NCBI GenBank assembly: GCA_016706685.1
Contig: JADJJE010000036.1
Coordinates: 1 to 64,000, forward strand
Direction: 5' to 3'
From: Sandaracinaceae bacterium
GTDB taxonomy: Bacteria > Myxococcota_A > Polyangia > Polyangiales > Houyiibacteriaceae
DNA: 64,000 nt
The translations under genes were made by a program, and so were the position numbers. Below, piece by piece: positions 9,091 to 17,979 of this stretch. The notes under the pieces are model-generated. The model did no database searches, was not told where the DNA came from, and saw only the letters and a list, made by a program, of their open reading frames with translations. Within the stretch, counting starts at the first letter, position 1. Each line of letters starts with the position of its first letter.

Positions 9091-11909
9091 TCGGTCACCG
9101 GCTGAGTCGGGCAGGCGCTTGCAACGCCAGCGGCGCAAGCGCCTGCGAGACCCTCGCATGCGTTGAGGCGCCCGCGGAGACAGAGGGTGGCGAGGCCCCG
9201 ACAACCCTCCGTGGTCTCCGAGGTGCAAGCCATGCGGTAGTTCTGGATCGCGGCGTTCTCACGCGCGGGCTGAGAAACCAAGAGGTCGCCCAGCACTGCA
9301 CAGGCAGGGCCGAGCCCGCCCACGCATGCTTGACCCAACCACCCCTCCGCTCGTTCCCGGTTCGGCGCTGGAGCGCTGACCTCGAGCGTGCCAGCGCTCG
9401 CGCACGCCACCAAGTCGCCGTCTGCGCACCCCTGTGCGAGTAGAGGCATGAGACGTGCGCGGTCCTCCGTGCCCTGGCGCCGCATCAGTTCGACCGCGAT
9501 GGAGCAGACCGTTCGCTCTCCACCCAGGCAGGCACGCTCGAGCAGGTCGAGCGCGCGGACCTCGTCGCGTTCTATTCCGTCACTCCCCATCAGCGCGCGC
9601 CCATGACGAGCGCACGCCGACGCGTCCTGGTGCTCACAGCCCCACTGCTCGAGCCTGAGTCCCTCTGCAGTGACGACGCGGCTCGCGGGGTGCTGCTGCG
9701 TGAACTCGAAGCCCGCTCGGCACGCAGCCTCGTTCTCCGGCCCGCAAGCATTCGCGAAGAGGCCTGCAATGCGATGCAGCTGGTCCTCACCCGCAGCTGG
9801 CTGCGCGGACAAGAGCAGAGCGAGTTGATGCTGACTTGCCCCATCTCCGAGCGCCGCCCCTCGCTCCAAGACGTGTTGACGGACGAGGGCTGCGCGAGCG
9901 CCCTGAGCGCCAACCAACGCAGCCGCAGCCATCGAGCAGCTGACCGCCGAACCCGCTTCGCAGGCCCGAGCCAAGAAAGCACCACCCTCGCGCTGGCCCG
10001 ATGCGCCGAGCGCCACCAGCGCACCTCCCAGCGAAGCGCACGCAACGGCATCGTTCGCATCACAAGCTCGCGAGAGGAATCTCCGCGCGCCACGCATGTC
10101 GTTCGCCTCGAGGGCGGCGTGACCCGCGACAACACACGCCGACATGTCCCCGCGACGCTGGCATGCCTGCGTCGGTGTCAGCTCGACCGGCGGCGGCGCC
10201 ACGACCGCAGGCCGCGGCGGCTCAGCGTCCTGGCGCGGCGTCGTGGGTGTCGAGGGAGTCGTGGGTGTGGTGGCCACGGCCGTCGCTGCCGTGAGCACTT
10301 CGGGCTGTGCGGGAGGACCTACGACCAGCGGCGCGCTAGGCGGTGCGAGACGGCGCTGAATCTCGCCCCGGAGCTCACACCCGCGCCCATTGCCTGCGGA
10401 GCAGGCGTGCTCAGCGGCCGTCAGGGCGTCAGGGAGAGTCTCATCGCGAGTGCTCCGGTCGCCGAGCAGCAACGTTGCGAGCGCGACACAGACATCGGGG
10501 CGGCTCGGGGCGCATGCGCGCTCCAGCAACGGCCGGGCTCGCCCTGGGTCTCGTGGAGCACTGGCTATCCCGAGGACGCCACAGCTGTCCAGGTTCCCCA
10601 GCTCGCACGCGCGGGCGAAGAACACTTCGGACTGCCGTCCGCGAAGTGACCCCGCGAGCGCCGTGCACGACGCCGCGCTCCCGGCCTCGCAGGCGTCGGT
10701 GAGAATGCCCTGAGCAGCACGACGATCGTGAGGGAGCAAGGCCAGGGCAGCCGCCTCACACGTCTCGGTCCGGCCAGCGCGGCAAGCCGCGAGACGGTAC
10801 CGCGCACCCGCCACCGGTTCTGGCGTACCAAGGCGTCCGGTCTCGTAGACGGTCGCCAAGTGCAGGCACGCGTCCGCGTCGCCTCCCTCGCAAGAGCGCT
10901 GCAGATGTGGAAGTGCCCCGCGCACGTCGCCTCGCGTCAGGAGGACGAGACCGAGTGACTCGCACGCGCGCAGGAGACCCCCCTCACATCCGCGCTGCAG
11001 GTTCGGTGGAATCGATTCATCGGTGGGTCTGCTGCGCATCAGGAGGAGCGCGAGCTGCCCACACGACGTCGAGGAGTTCGCCAGACACGCGAGGCGAAAC
11101 GCCTCGGCCGCGCCACGCAAGTCCACGCTGCCCGTCAGCCCATTGAGGCGGCTGTTGCCAAGCGCCTCACACGCCGCGGCACGCCCTTCACCGCAGCCCG
11201 CCACGAGGTGAGGGAAGGCCGCGGCATGATCACCGGCTTCCGTCCGCCAGACCCCGATCATCCCGCAAGCCTCAGCGTCCTGGAGGCGGCAGCCGTACTC
11301 CGCGGCTTCCTCTGCGCGTGTACGGTCCGCTGCCCGTGGGCGCGCATGGAGCAGCCGCGCCAGGGCCGCGCACGCAGGACCCGACCGTAGACGGCAGGCA
11401 CGCTGATACGTCGCCGCGGCGGTGGTCGCGTTGGCCCGCTCGCCAACGCCCTGCTCTTGCGCGTAGGCGAGCGCGAGGCAGCCGTCCGCTATGCCTTCGT
11501 TGCACGCGTGGTCGAGGGCGCTCCGCGCTTGGGGCTGAGCTCGTGCCGCGGTGCGGTCGTGCACGAAGTCGCCGGCGAAGATCTCACAGCTCGGCCGATA
11601 ACCCGTGACGCATGACCGCACGAGAAGCTGGTTGATCTCGCCATGCTCCATCCCCAGCTCCGGGCGTAGGCGCCCGACCGCAGCTAGGCGACCGCAGCTC
11701 GATGCGATGTTGCCTGCACAGCCGCGCCGGAAGAATTCGGAGGCGGTGCGGTAGTCGCCCCGGGTGCGAATATGCCAATCGCCCACGGCCTCGCACGTCT
11801 CTATGCTTCCCGTTTCGCAGGTCTGAGCGCTGACGACACCCGCCGGAACCGTGGAGACGACCACCGAGAAAACGGCGAGGCCTGCCGCATGGAGTCCGCC
11901 GTATCGCAT
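9087..11909 (-). CDS. Large secreted Cys-rich Sel1/TPR-like repeat protein
   Basis: This 940-residue protein has a signal peptide (about 1-29, ending VVSAQ). Almost its entire length consists of 30-40-residue alpha-helical repeats with a recurring pattern such as RACELGNLDSCGVLG, RSCEGGDADACLHLA and HACNEGIADGCLALA. This is the Sel1-like repeat form in which a Cys pair per repeat makes disulfides, as in Helicobacter Hcp proteins. A Pro/Thr-rich linker at about 535-575 splits it into two solenoids. Such proteins act in the periplasm or outside the cell as protein-interaction scaffolds. The gene starts on the A shared with the previous stop (TGATG at 11909) and its own stop overlaps the next ATG. 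The conserved Cys spacing suggests an oxidising compartment. Confidence 0.9.
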   Translation of the reverse strand: MRYGGLHAAGLAVFSVVVSTVPAGVVSAQTCETGSIETCEAVGDWHIRTRGDYRTASEFFRRGCAGNIASSCGRLAAVGRLRPELGMEHGEINQLLVRSCVTGYRPSCEIFAGDFVHDRTAARAQPQARSALDHACNEGIADGCLALAYAQEQGVGERANATTAAATYQRACRLRSGPACAALARLLHARPRAADRTRAEEAAEYGCRLQDAEACGMIGVWRTEAGDHAAAFPHLVAGCGEGRAAACEALGNSRLNGLTGSVDLRGAAEAFRLACLANSSTSCGQLALLLMRSRPTDESIPPNLQRGCEGGLLRACESLGLVLLTRGDVRGALPHLQRSCEGGDADACLHLATVYETGRLGTPEPVAGARYRLAACRAGRTETCEAAALALLPHDRRAAQGILTDACEAGSAASCTALAGSLRGRQSEVFFARACELGNLDSCGVLGIASAPRDPGRARPLLERACAPSRPDVCVALATLLLGDRSTRDETLPDALTAAEHACSAGNGRGCELRGEIQRRLAPPSAPLVVGPPAQPEVLTAATAVATTPTTPSTPTTPRQDAEPPRPAVVAPPPVELTPTQACQRRGDMSACVVAGHAALEANDMRGARRFLSRACDANDAVACASLGGALVALGASGQREGGAFLARACEAGSAVSCSMAAAALVGAQGARAALVRQHVLERGAALGDGASQHQLALLLSAQPAAGEDQLHRIAGLFANACGPENEAACRAGFEFTQQHPASRVVTAEGLRLEQWGCEHQDASACARHGRALMGSDGIERDEVRALDLLERACLGGERTVCSIAVELMRRQGTEDRARLMPLLAQGCADGDLVACASAGTLEVSAPAPNRERAEGWLGQACVGGLGPACAVLGDLLVSQPARENAAIQNYRMACTSETTEGCRGLATLCLRGRLNACEGLAGACAAGVASACPTQPVTE

Positions 11910-12832
11910 CAGAAGCGAATTCCCGCAGTCAGTGAGTAGAGGGGGCCGGTCCCGTAGACGTCACCAATGATCGCGCTGAACTTGACCATGGGCGAGAAGC
12001 GTCGCCGCAGGAACTGGGCGCCGACCTCGAGCGACAGACCGGCATCCTTTCCGCATGCCCCACCATCGTCGTCGTAGTCGGTGGACAAGCACACACGTGG
12101 TCCCCCCGCGATCCCAAGCGCTAGATGGGCCCGCAACCGATTCCATGAGAGGGCGGCGGTCGCCTGCCCCTGCAGGAAGATGTAGGCGAAGCCGTCAAGG
12201 TCGAAGGATGCATGCATGCCGACCATGCCGCCCACGGCGAGCCGTCCGCGTCCGACCTGAACCACGTGTCGTTCGAAGCCGAGCTCACCAAGCACGGAAA
12301 TGCCGCGGGAGAATGGGAGGTGCCCGAAGCCGAAGCCGATGCCGGCGTAGAAGCCGATGTCCGGCGCTGGGACGTAGGCGTCTTGCTCTGGCGGGGGTAG
12401 TGCGATGGCTTCACGCGTCTGTGCCGCTCCTGTGGGGCGCAGGTCGCTGGCGGGCGACGGCGAGACCTCTACGGTCACGGTGCTGTTGGGTCCAGGGGCT
12501 GCAGCTGTGGCGGTGGAGGTCGCCGGTTGGGCGGGGGTGGCCGGCGTCGGTCGTCGTGTGCCGCTCCCCGGCGCGGTGTACCCGCCATAGCGATCGGGAC
12601 GTGGCTCTCGCTCGAGCGGACGGTCGTAGCCCCCCGTCGACGGGGGAGACACGGTGTCACCCGGACGGGTCGGTACATCGTAGCCCATCGCCCGGAGCTG
12701 CATCTCGCGCTCGCTCGTCTGGCTGGCGGTCGGTGGCGTCGCAGCGCGCCGTCTCGCCGCGAAGCAGCCCGTGTCGGCGGCCAGCGCGATGTAGAGCGCG
12801 AGCAGCCCCATGGTGTGGGTGAGCGTCCTCAT
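11909..12832 (-). CDS. Envelope protein with Pro/Thr-rich linker and outer-membrane-type C-terminal domain
   Basis: The 307-residue product starts at ATG 12832, preceded by GGTGAGG at good spacing. A GTG at 12853 would add seven residues and overlap the upstream gene. An N-terminal hydrophobic segment ends at ADTGC, a poor lipobox, so lipidation is uncertain. Residues about 30-150 are Pro/Thr/Ala-rich and probably disordered. From about 155 the sequence is Gly/aromatic alternating (FYAGIGFGFGHLPFSRG) and ends with an aromatic residue (SLTAGIRF), typical of small outer-membrane barrels. It is the second gene of the 13,974-7,768 operon, coupled through TGATG to the Sel1 gene. No named family was recognised. 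Confidence 0.8.
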   Translation of the reverse strand: MRTLTHTMGLLALYIALAADTGCFAARRRAATPPTASQTSEREMQLRAMGYDVPTRPGDTVSPPSTGGYDRPLEREPRPDRYGGYTAPGSGTRRPTPATPAQPATSTATAAAPGPNSTVTVEVSPSPASDLRPTGAAQTREAIALPPPEQDAYVPAPDIGFYAGIGFGFGHLPFSRGISVLGELGFERHVVQVGRGRLAVGGMVGMHASFDLDGFAYIFLQGQATAALSWNRLRAHLALGIAGGPRVCLSTDYDDDGGACGKDAGLSLEVGAQFLRRRFSPMVKFSAIIGDVYGTGPLYSLTAGIRF

Positions 12833-12840
12833 GCAACGCC

Positions 12841-13974
12841 TCACCGCATCCACTCAGGCGCGTCGCCCGATGGAGGGGGTGTGGTGCTCGGCGCGGTGCT
12901 CGGCGCCGTGGCCGCGCCGCTCGTGTCGCGACCGGTGGCTGTCCGCGTCGCCTCCGCGCGGCTGGCGGTGCCGGTGCGGAAGCTCAGCGCCACGTCGTCC
13001 ATGAGCTGTCCCAGGATGCTTCGCCAGATGTACTCGCGGTTTTGTTCGTCACCGGCGTCGATCACCACCGTGTCCTCGCTGCCCGAGCGAGGAGGACGCC
13101 GGTCCTCGGCAGGCTGCGCTCGAGGCGTCTCGGCACGACAGCTCCAGAGGCGTCCTCCACCCACCACGGCACGCTCCCCACAGGAAACGAAGTAGCGTCG
13201 CTCGGCCTCCTCCGAGGTGGTCCAGGTGCGCGTCTCACGGTAGAAGAAGAAGCTCTCGTGGTCGTGCTGCTCGTTGTCGAGAAAGTGCGCCGTGATGTCG
13301 ACCGAGACCGAGGGGAGTACTTGGCGCGAAATCTCGACTTCCTGACCACGCAGGAAGACGTCCATGGCGTCGGCCAGCGGGGCCTCGGCGTCGAGCGCTC
13401 CGAGCTCGGCTCCGCTTGGAGTGGCGCGGTAGTAGCTGCGCCGCCACACGGCACGAGCAGCCACTGTCGAAATGCCCCACTCGAGGGAGTTCACGGTAAT
13501 GAGAGCCTGAACGCCCATCTCCGCCGCGACGGTCTCGAGCGTGTCCCCCTCTGAAGGCGTGTAGGTCACGGGACAGGCGCCCTCCGCGGTGCAGGCGACC
13601 TCCGGACGAGGTCTCCGCTGTTCGGCGCGACGTTCGATCGCGGACCAGTAGATGATGCGGTAGCCCTCTCTTGCGAACGCGCTCTCGAGAGCTGCCATGG
13701 GGACACCGCAGCGAAGGTGGAGAAGATGAGCGACCTCCTCCGACTCACCCGCGGCGGAGTTGTAGTCGCGGCACTCAGGGTCCGGACGAATCGCGATCGT
13801 CCGAATTCGTGCAAGATACTCGGCGCCAGTGGGCGACGAGACCGCGCGCGCCTGTCGTCCCGCGTCTCGCTCGACCTCGAACGCTGTGTGCAGGCTGAAG
13901 TAGTTGTTGGATGTTCCGCCACATCCGGCGACAAGCAGGACGAGTAGCGAAGCGTAACGCGTGGAAATGGTCAC
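12841..13974 (-). CDS. Lipoprotein of unknown function, first gene of the envelope operon
   Basis: The product is 377 residues with a clear lipoprotein signal: a short basic N-terminus, LLVLLV and the lipobox VAGC at about residue 18. The mature part has a mixed alpha/beta core (about 55-310) with four scattered Cys residues, and the last 45 residues are Ser/Thr/Pro-rich. The phrase GVQALITVNSLEWGISTVAA and the region around DITAHFLDN recall periplasmic lipoproteins that modify or scaffold the outer membrane, but I cannot assign a family. The ATG at 13974 has about 190 bases between it and the divergent activator gene at 14164, so the operon promoter must lie there. The next start is 8 bases beyond its stop (or overlaps it if GTG is used). 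Confidence 0.8.
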   Translation of the reverse strand: MTISTRYASLLVLLVAGCGGTSNNYFSLHTAFEVERDAGRQARAVSSPTGAEYLARIRTIAIRPDPECRDYNSAAGESEEVAHLLHLRCGVPMAALESAFAREGYRIIYWSAIERRAEQRRPRPEVACTAEGACPVTYTPSEGDTLETVAAEMGVQALITVNSLEWGISTVAARAVWRRSYYRATPSGAELGALDAEAPLADAMDVFLRGQEVEISRQVLPSVSVDITAHFLDNEQHDHESFFFYRETRTWTTSEEAERRYFVSCGERAVVGGGRLWSCRAETPRAQPAEDRRPPRSGSEDTVVIDAGDEQNREYIWRSILGQLMDDVALSFRTGTASRAEATRTATGRDTSGAATAPSTAPSTTPPPSGDAPEWMR

Positions 13975-14163
13975 TAACGGTTTCTCCTATGTGGCGCAGC
14001 GCGCAGAGATTCGTGGAGCCGTTGGCGCACCACAATCCCCCGAACGGGGGAGTGGCCGTGGTGCGGACATGGAGGCCATTGATGCTCTTGATGACGGTGG
14101 TTGACCGAAAAGGCTGGCGCGCGGAGCTGCCCAGCACTCCGACCTCGGAGTACCCTCGCGCCG

Positions 14164-15696
14164 ATGACCGACACCCCCGGGGACACCCACGTCACCGTCG
14201 AGCACACCGCACGGGAGCGCGACCTGTATCGTGCCCTGCTCGAGCTGGGCGAGGCCGAGCCGGACGTGCCCGCGTTGCTCCATGGCGTGCTGGACATCTT
14301 GCGCGGGCTCACCGGCGCGGAGCGTCTGTACGTGCAGGCGGGCAGTGACCTCCACGGCGCACCGCCCTACTGGGCCACACTGGGGTCCACCTCCACCGAC
14401 CTCGATGAAGTACGCGCGCACCTCTCGCTCAGCATCCTGCGCGCAGCCCTGGACCAAGGCCAGACCGTGGAGACAGCGTGTGCGCTGCGTGACCAGCGCT
14501 TCGACACCGCGGGGAGCGTGCAGGCCAACCGCGTGGGCGCCGTGATCTGCGCGGCCATCGGCGGCCAAGCCGAGCACGGTGTGCTCTATGTTCAGGGGGA
14601 GCGTGGTGGCCAGGGCCTTCACCGCGACGCGGCCCGCATCGTGGGCACCACGGCGCGCGCCATCGCGCCAACGCTGGCCCGGGAGGTGGCCCGCGCCCGG
14701 CATCGCGCGCAGTCCCAGGCGACGGACGCCACGGCACGCATTCGAAGTCGCTTTCCCTGCCCCGAGCTGGTGGGCCGCTCGCCGGCGCTGGCCACCGTGC
14801 TGGAGCTGGCTTCGCTCGCGGCCCAAGCCGACAGCCCCGTGCTGCTCACGGGCCCGTCCGGTACGGGCAAGTCGCTGCTGGCGCGGGCGATCACGCGCGG
14901 GGGCACGCGTCGCAACGCGCCCTTCGTGGAGCTCAACTGCGCAGCGCTGCCCAGCGAGCTCATCGAGAGCGAGCTCTTTGGCGCAACCCGGGGGGCACAC
15001 TCCACCGCGTCATCGGCACGCGCGGGCTTGGTGGCGGCGGCTGAGGGGGGCACGCTCTTTCTGGACGAGATCGCCGAGCTGCCCAGCGCGGCGCAGGCCA
15101 AGCTGTTGCACCTCACGCAGACGGGGTCCTACCGCCGCCTGGGAGACGACGCCCCGCAGCGCGCCAACATCCGCATCATGGCGGCCACCAACGTTGACGT
15201 CTCCGGAACGGCCGACCCGCAGAAGCTGCGGCGCGACCTCTACTACCGTCTGGCGGTGGTGGAGATCGAGATGCCGACGCTGGACGCACGCAGCGAGGAC
15301 GTGCCGCTGCTGGCGCAGGCGCTGGTCACGGACATCGCCCACACCCTGGGTATTCGCGCGCCGGAGCTCACGCTGGGAGCCAGCGCGTTCCTCGAGCGGA
15401 GGCGCTGGCCTGGGAACGTGCGCGAGCTGCGCAACGCCATCGAGCTGGCCATGCTGCGCGCGCGCGCCGATGACTCCCGTGTGCTGCGCGAGGAACACTT
15501 CGCGGCCGGCGGCCAGCCGGGCTCAGCGCCCGAGTCGCTGCAAGACCGCACGCGTGCGTTCCAGCGTCGGGCTATCGAAGACGCTCTGAGCGAAGCGGGA
15601 GGCCGCGCCACGGCCGCGGCGTCTGCGCTGGGCATGTCGCGCTCGCACCTCTATCACCTCATTGCGTCGCTGGGGATCGAGCGCGCGGCAGAGTGA
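14164..15696 (+). CDS. GAF-AAA+-Fis enhancer-binding-type transcription activator with degenerate GAFTGA loop
   Basis: The 510-residue product has a GAF-like sensory region (about 20-180), a sigma-54-type AAA+ domain and a C-terminal Fis-type HTH (ATAAASALGMSRSHLYHLIA). Walker A is GPSGTGKS (230-237) and Walker B is GGTLFLDEIAELP (about 295-307). The sensor phrase RDLYYRLAVVEIEMP and the arginine-rich RRWPGNVRELRNAIE are normal. The L1 loop, which contacts sigma-54 and should read GAFTGA, is GAHSTA (277-282, after ELFGATR). This changes the Phe and second Thr-Gly and probably abolishes classical sigma-54 remodelling. ATG 14164 was chosen over an upstream in-frame start because the extension has no conserved content. 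It is divergent from the envelope operon and may control it. Its 3' end overlaps the convergent PEGA gene by 38 bases. Confidence 0.9.
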   Translation: MTDTPGDTHVTVEHTARERDLYRALLELGEAEPDVPALLHGVLDILRGLTGAERLYVQAGSDLHGAPPYWATLGSTSTDLDEVRAHLSLSILRAALDQGQTVETACALRDQRFDTAGSVQANRVGAVICAAIGGQAEHGVLYVQGERGGQGLHRDAARIVGTTARAIAPTLAREVARARHRAQSQATDATARIRSRFPCPELVGRSPALATVLELASLAAQADSPVLLTGPSGTGKSLLARAITRGGTRRNAPFVELNCAALPSELIESELFGATRGAHSTASSARAGLVAAAEGGTLFLDEIAELPSAAQAKLLHLTQTGSYRRLGDDAPQRANIRIMAATNVDVSGTADPQKLRRDLYYRLAVVEIEMPTLDARSEDVPLLAQALVTDIAHTLGIRAPELTLGASAFLERRRWPGNVRELRNAIELAMLRARADDSRVLREEHFAAGGQPGSAPESLQDRTRAFQRRAIEDALSEAGGRATAAASALGMSRSHLYHLIASLGIERAAE

Positions 15697-16675
15697 CGTC
15701 CAGGCGTGTGGCCTGGTTGGCATGCACCTCCACCCAGCCCAGCCACGGCGCGTGCCCGCGCGCGCGCAGCTCCACGCGGTGCCGCCCCGCAGAAAGCCCC
15801 GTCAGCACCACGGGAGCACGCGCCCGCGGCGTGCCGTCTACGAAGAGCGTGGCGTCCGGGCCCGACCGCACCACCAAGCGACCTGTGGCCCTCTGTCGTT
15901 CGATGGGCACGAGCGGGAGGCGCACGGTGCCCCCCTCTGCCACGTGCAGCTCGACCGGCTCCTGCCGCCACCCCGCCGCGACCAGCGTGGCGCGGTAGGT
16001 CCCCACCAGCAGGGCATGTGCGCCGTCCATCAGGCTCTCCACCACGCCGCCATCGTCGCGCACCAGCGTCACGTGTCCGCCGGTGGGCACTCCCGAGATC
16101 ACCACCGTGCCAACACGCGGGGTCAGCTCGACGTGAACCTGCGTAAGCCCTCCCGCGTTGCCTCCCACCGTGCGGGTCTCACCGATGTGGCGCTCGGCGT
16201 GCACCAAGAGGTGGTGGGCACCCGCCGCCACGGCGATGCGCAGCGGAGTGCGCCCGCCGTGCCCATGCTCCACGCGGTCCAAGAAGACCTCGGCGCCAAT
16301 GGGAGAGCTCGTGATGTCCACCACGTGCACCGCCGCACCCAGGCGCTGCTGCCGAAGCGTGGCGTCGGCGCGCAGTCGGTGGTCCGACGGCGCCTCGGCC
16401 AAGAAGCCCTCGAAGGTGTTCCATGCCAAGAGCGGGCGGCCGGCCAGGTCCGCCGTGAGCGCCACGTTGTAGGCCGTGGCCAGCGAGGGGGCGATGGTGT
16501 GCGCGCGCAGGAACGCCCGCAGCGCAGCGTGAAAGTCCCCCTCCTGATACAGGGCGCGGCCACGCGCATCGAAGAAGCGTGCGTCGAGCGCGTCGTCCGC
16601 ACGCACCCGGTGACCGGACGACGCCAGGCACATCCAGACCAACAGCCATGCCACCGAGCGCTTCATGACCGTCAT
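15659..16675 (-). CDS. Secreted PEGA-domain protein
   Basis: This 338-residue protein has a signal peptide (WLLVWMCLASSGHRVRA) and an N-terminal TPR-like part (about 30-110: ARGRALYQEGDFHAALRAFL). Three or more PEGA-type beta domains follow, for example ITSSPIGAEVFLDRVEHGHG with PLRIAVAAGAHHLLVHAERH, and VVRSGPDATLFVDGTPRARA with GLSAGRHRVELRARGHAP. PEGA domains are extracytoplasmic beta modules often found beside Ser/Thr kinases in myxobacteria. The start is ATG 16675, overlapping the upstream stop (ATGA), so it is the third gene of the kinase-PEGA-PEGA operon. It lacks the C-terminal transmembrane pair of its neighbour, so it is presumably periplasmic. Confidence 0.87.
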   Translation of the reverse strand: MTVMKRSVAWLLVWMCLASSGHRVRADDALDARFFDARGRALYQEGDFHAALRAFLRAHTIAPSLATAYNVALTADLAGRPLLAWNTFEGFLAEAPSDHRLRADATLRQQRLGAAVHVVDITSSPIGAEVFLDRVEHGHGGRTPLRIAVAAGAHHLLVHAERHIGETRTVGGNAGGLTQVHVELTPRVGTVVISGVPTGGHVTLVRDDGGVVESLMDGAHALLVGTYRATLVAAGWRQEPVELHVAEGGTVRLPLVPIERQRATGRLVVRSGPDATLFVDGTPRARAPVVLTGLSAGRHRVELRARGHAPWLGWVEVHANQATRLDVTLPRARSPATQ

Positions 16676-17979
16676 CGCGGGCGGAACGAGACCGAGGCCT
16701 CGGAGGGATGGTCCCGCGGGTCATCCAACACGAACCAGAGCGTGATGCCGATGCCGAGCGCGCCGAGGCCCATCCCCAGCAGCGCGTCGCTGGTGCGGTT
16801 GAGCACGCGGCCCCGCGCCCGTGCGTTGGCGGCGCCGACCGCGTCTTGGTCCCGCAGCGCCTGGAAGTCTTGATGCGCACGGTACGCCATGGGCACCGTG
16901 ACCACGAGGCTGAGCAGGGCCGCAGCACCGAGGGCGCCCACGATGTAGCCCGCCGGCGAGCGGCGCGGTGGCCCGCTCTCGCGCAGCGTGGCGGTCACCC
17001 AGGTGCGCTCGCGCTCGCGCACGTCCACATCGCCCTCCCACGCGTCGTGCCCGGGCACCTCGATGCGCAGCGTGCGCGTCCCGAGCGTGAGATTGGGGAG
17101 CAGCACGGGCGCGAAGCCGGCTTCCACACCGTCCACCAACACCAGAGCACCCTGCACGTTGGAGGTGATGGTGGCCTCTCCCGTGATGGCGGGTCGGGGC
17201 ACGAGCGTGAGCTCGGCACGCGTGGTCTCACCCGCCGCCACGCGCACGATGGCGGACTCGACGCGGTGGCGCTCGTTCCCACCGGTCACGGTGTAGACCC
17301 CTGGAGGGAGGCGGTGCTCGCTGGGCGCGGTGGCCTCCAGCACCACCTGTTCTCGGACGTCACGCAGTACCAGCGGCGTGGGCGCGATGGCCTCGAAGCG
17401 CACGGTGCCGACGATCTGGGAGAGCACCGCGTGAACCTCCACGGAGCGGCCGCGCTCGAGCACCACCGTCTGGGTCACGCGCTCGTAGCCGCTGGCCACG
17501 AAGGTGAGCGTGTGCTCGCCCACGGGCAACGCCAGCGTGCGCGGCGAGAGGCCGTAGGCGCCGTGCTCCTCGGTGTCCACGTACAGCGTGGCCCCGGCGG
17601 GCTCGCTGCTCACCACCACCAGCGCCACCGCGCTGCGCATGTCGTTCAGATAGCGTGCGGCCTCGGTTCGCCGTTCCTCTGCACCCTCGGCGCTGTCGTC
17701 GCTGGTCATGTACTCGGAGAAGTACGAATAGGCGTTCTCGAGGTCACCCAGCTGCAGGAAGCACAGCGCCACGTTGAAGCCCACGCGGGGGTTGGGTGCG
17801 ATGCGGTTGGACCAGAGGAACTCCTCGATGGCCTCGGCAAAGCGGCGCGCGCGGAAGTGGTCGCGCGCCTGCTCGTCATGGAAGCGAGCTTCGGTGGCCG
17901 TGTCGGCCGCGGCCGAGCGGGGAGACACCACAGTCAGCGCCAGGGCGCCAATGAGAGAGAGCGTTCGAAGACAGGTCAT
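16672..17979 (-). CDS. PEGA-domain protein with TPR-like N-terminus and C-terminal membrane segments
   Basis: This 435-residue protein carries a signal peptide (LSLIGALALTVVSPRSAAA), a TPR-like region (about 30-115), then PEGA repeats. Examples are VVSSEPAGATLYVDTEEHGA with ALPVGEHTLTFVASGYE, and TITSNVQGALVLVDGVEAGF with LGTRTLRIEVPGHDAW. Near the C-terminus two hydrophobic segments occur (GYIVGALGAAALLSLVVTVP and LLGMGLGALGIGITLWFVL), so the PEGA part would be anchored at the cytoplasmic membrane and face the periplasm. The ATG overlaps the kinase stop (ATGA) and its stop overlaps the next ATG. Coupling to a kinase that itself ends in a PEGA-like segment suggests a membrane signalling or envelope-sensing module. 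Confidence 0.88.
   Translation of the reverse strand: MTCLRTLSLIGALALTVVSPRSAAADTATEARFHDEQARDHFRARRFAEAIEEFLWSNRIAPNPRVGFNVALCFLQLGDLENAYSYFSEYMTSDDSAEGAEERRTEAARYLNDMRSAVALVVVSSEPAGATLYVDTEEHGAYGLSPRTLALPVGEHTLTFVASGYERVTQTVVLERGRSVEVHAVLSQIVGTVRFEAIAPTPLVLRDVREQVVLEATAPSEHRLPPGVYTVTGGNERHRVESAIVRVAAGETTRAELTLVPRPAITGEATITSNVQGALVLVDGVEAGFAPVLLPNLTLGTRTLRIEVPGHDAWEGDVDVRERERTWVTATLRESGPPRRSPAGYIVGALGAAALLSLVVTVPMAYRAHQDFQALRDQDAVGAANARARGRVLNRTSDALLGMGLGALGIGITLWFVLDDPRDHPSEASVSFRPR

Noticed and set aside
9603..10649. 348-residue plus-strand open frame within the Sel1 gene
   Set aside because: Repeated Arg/Ser-rich shadow of the Cys-rich repeats on the minus strand.
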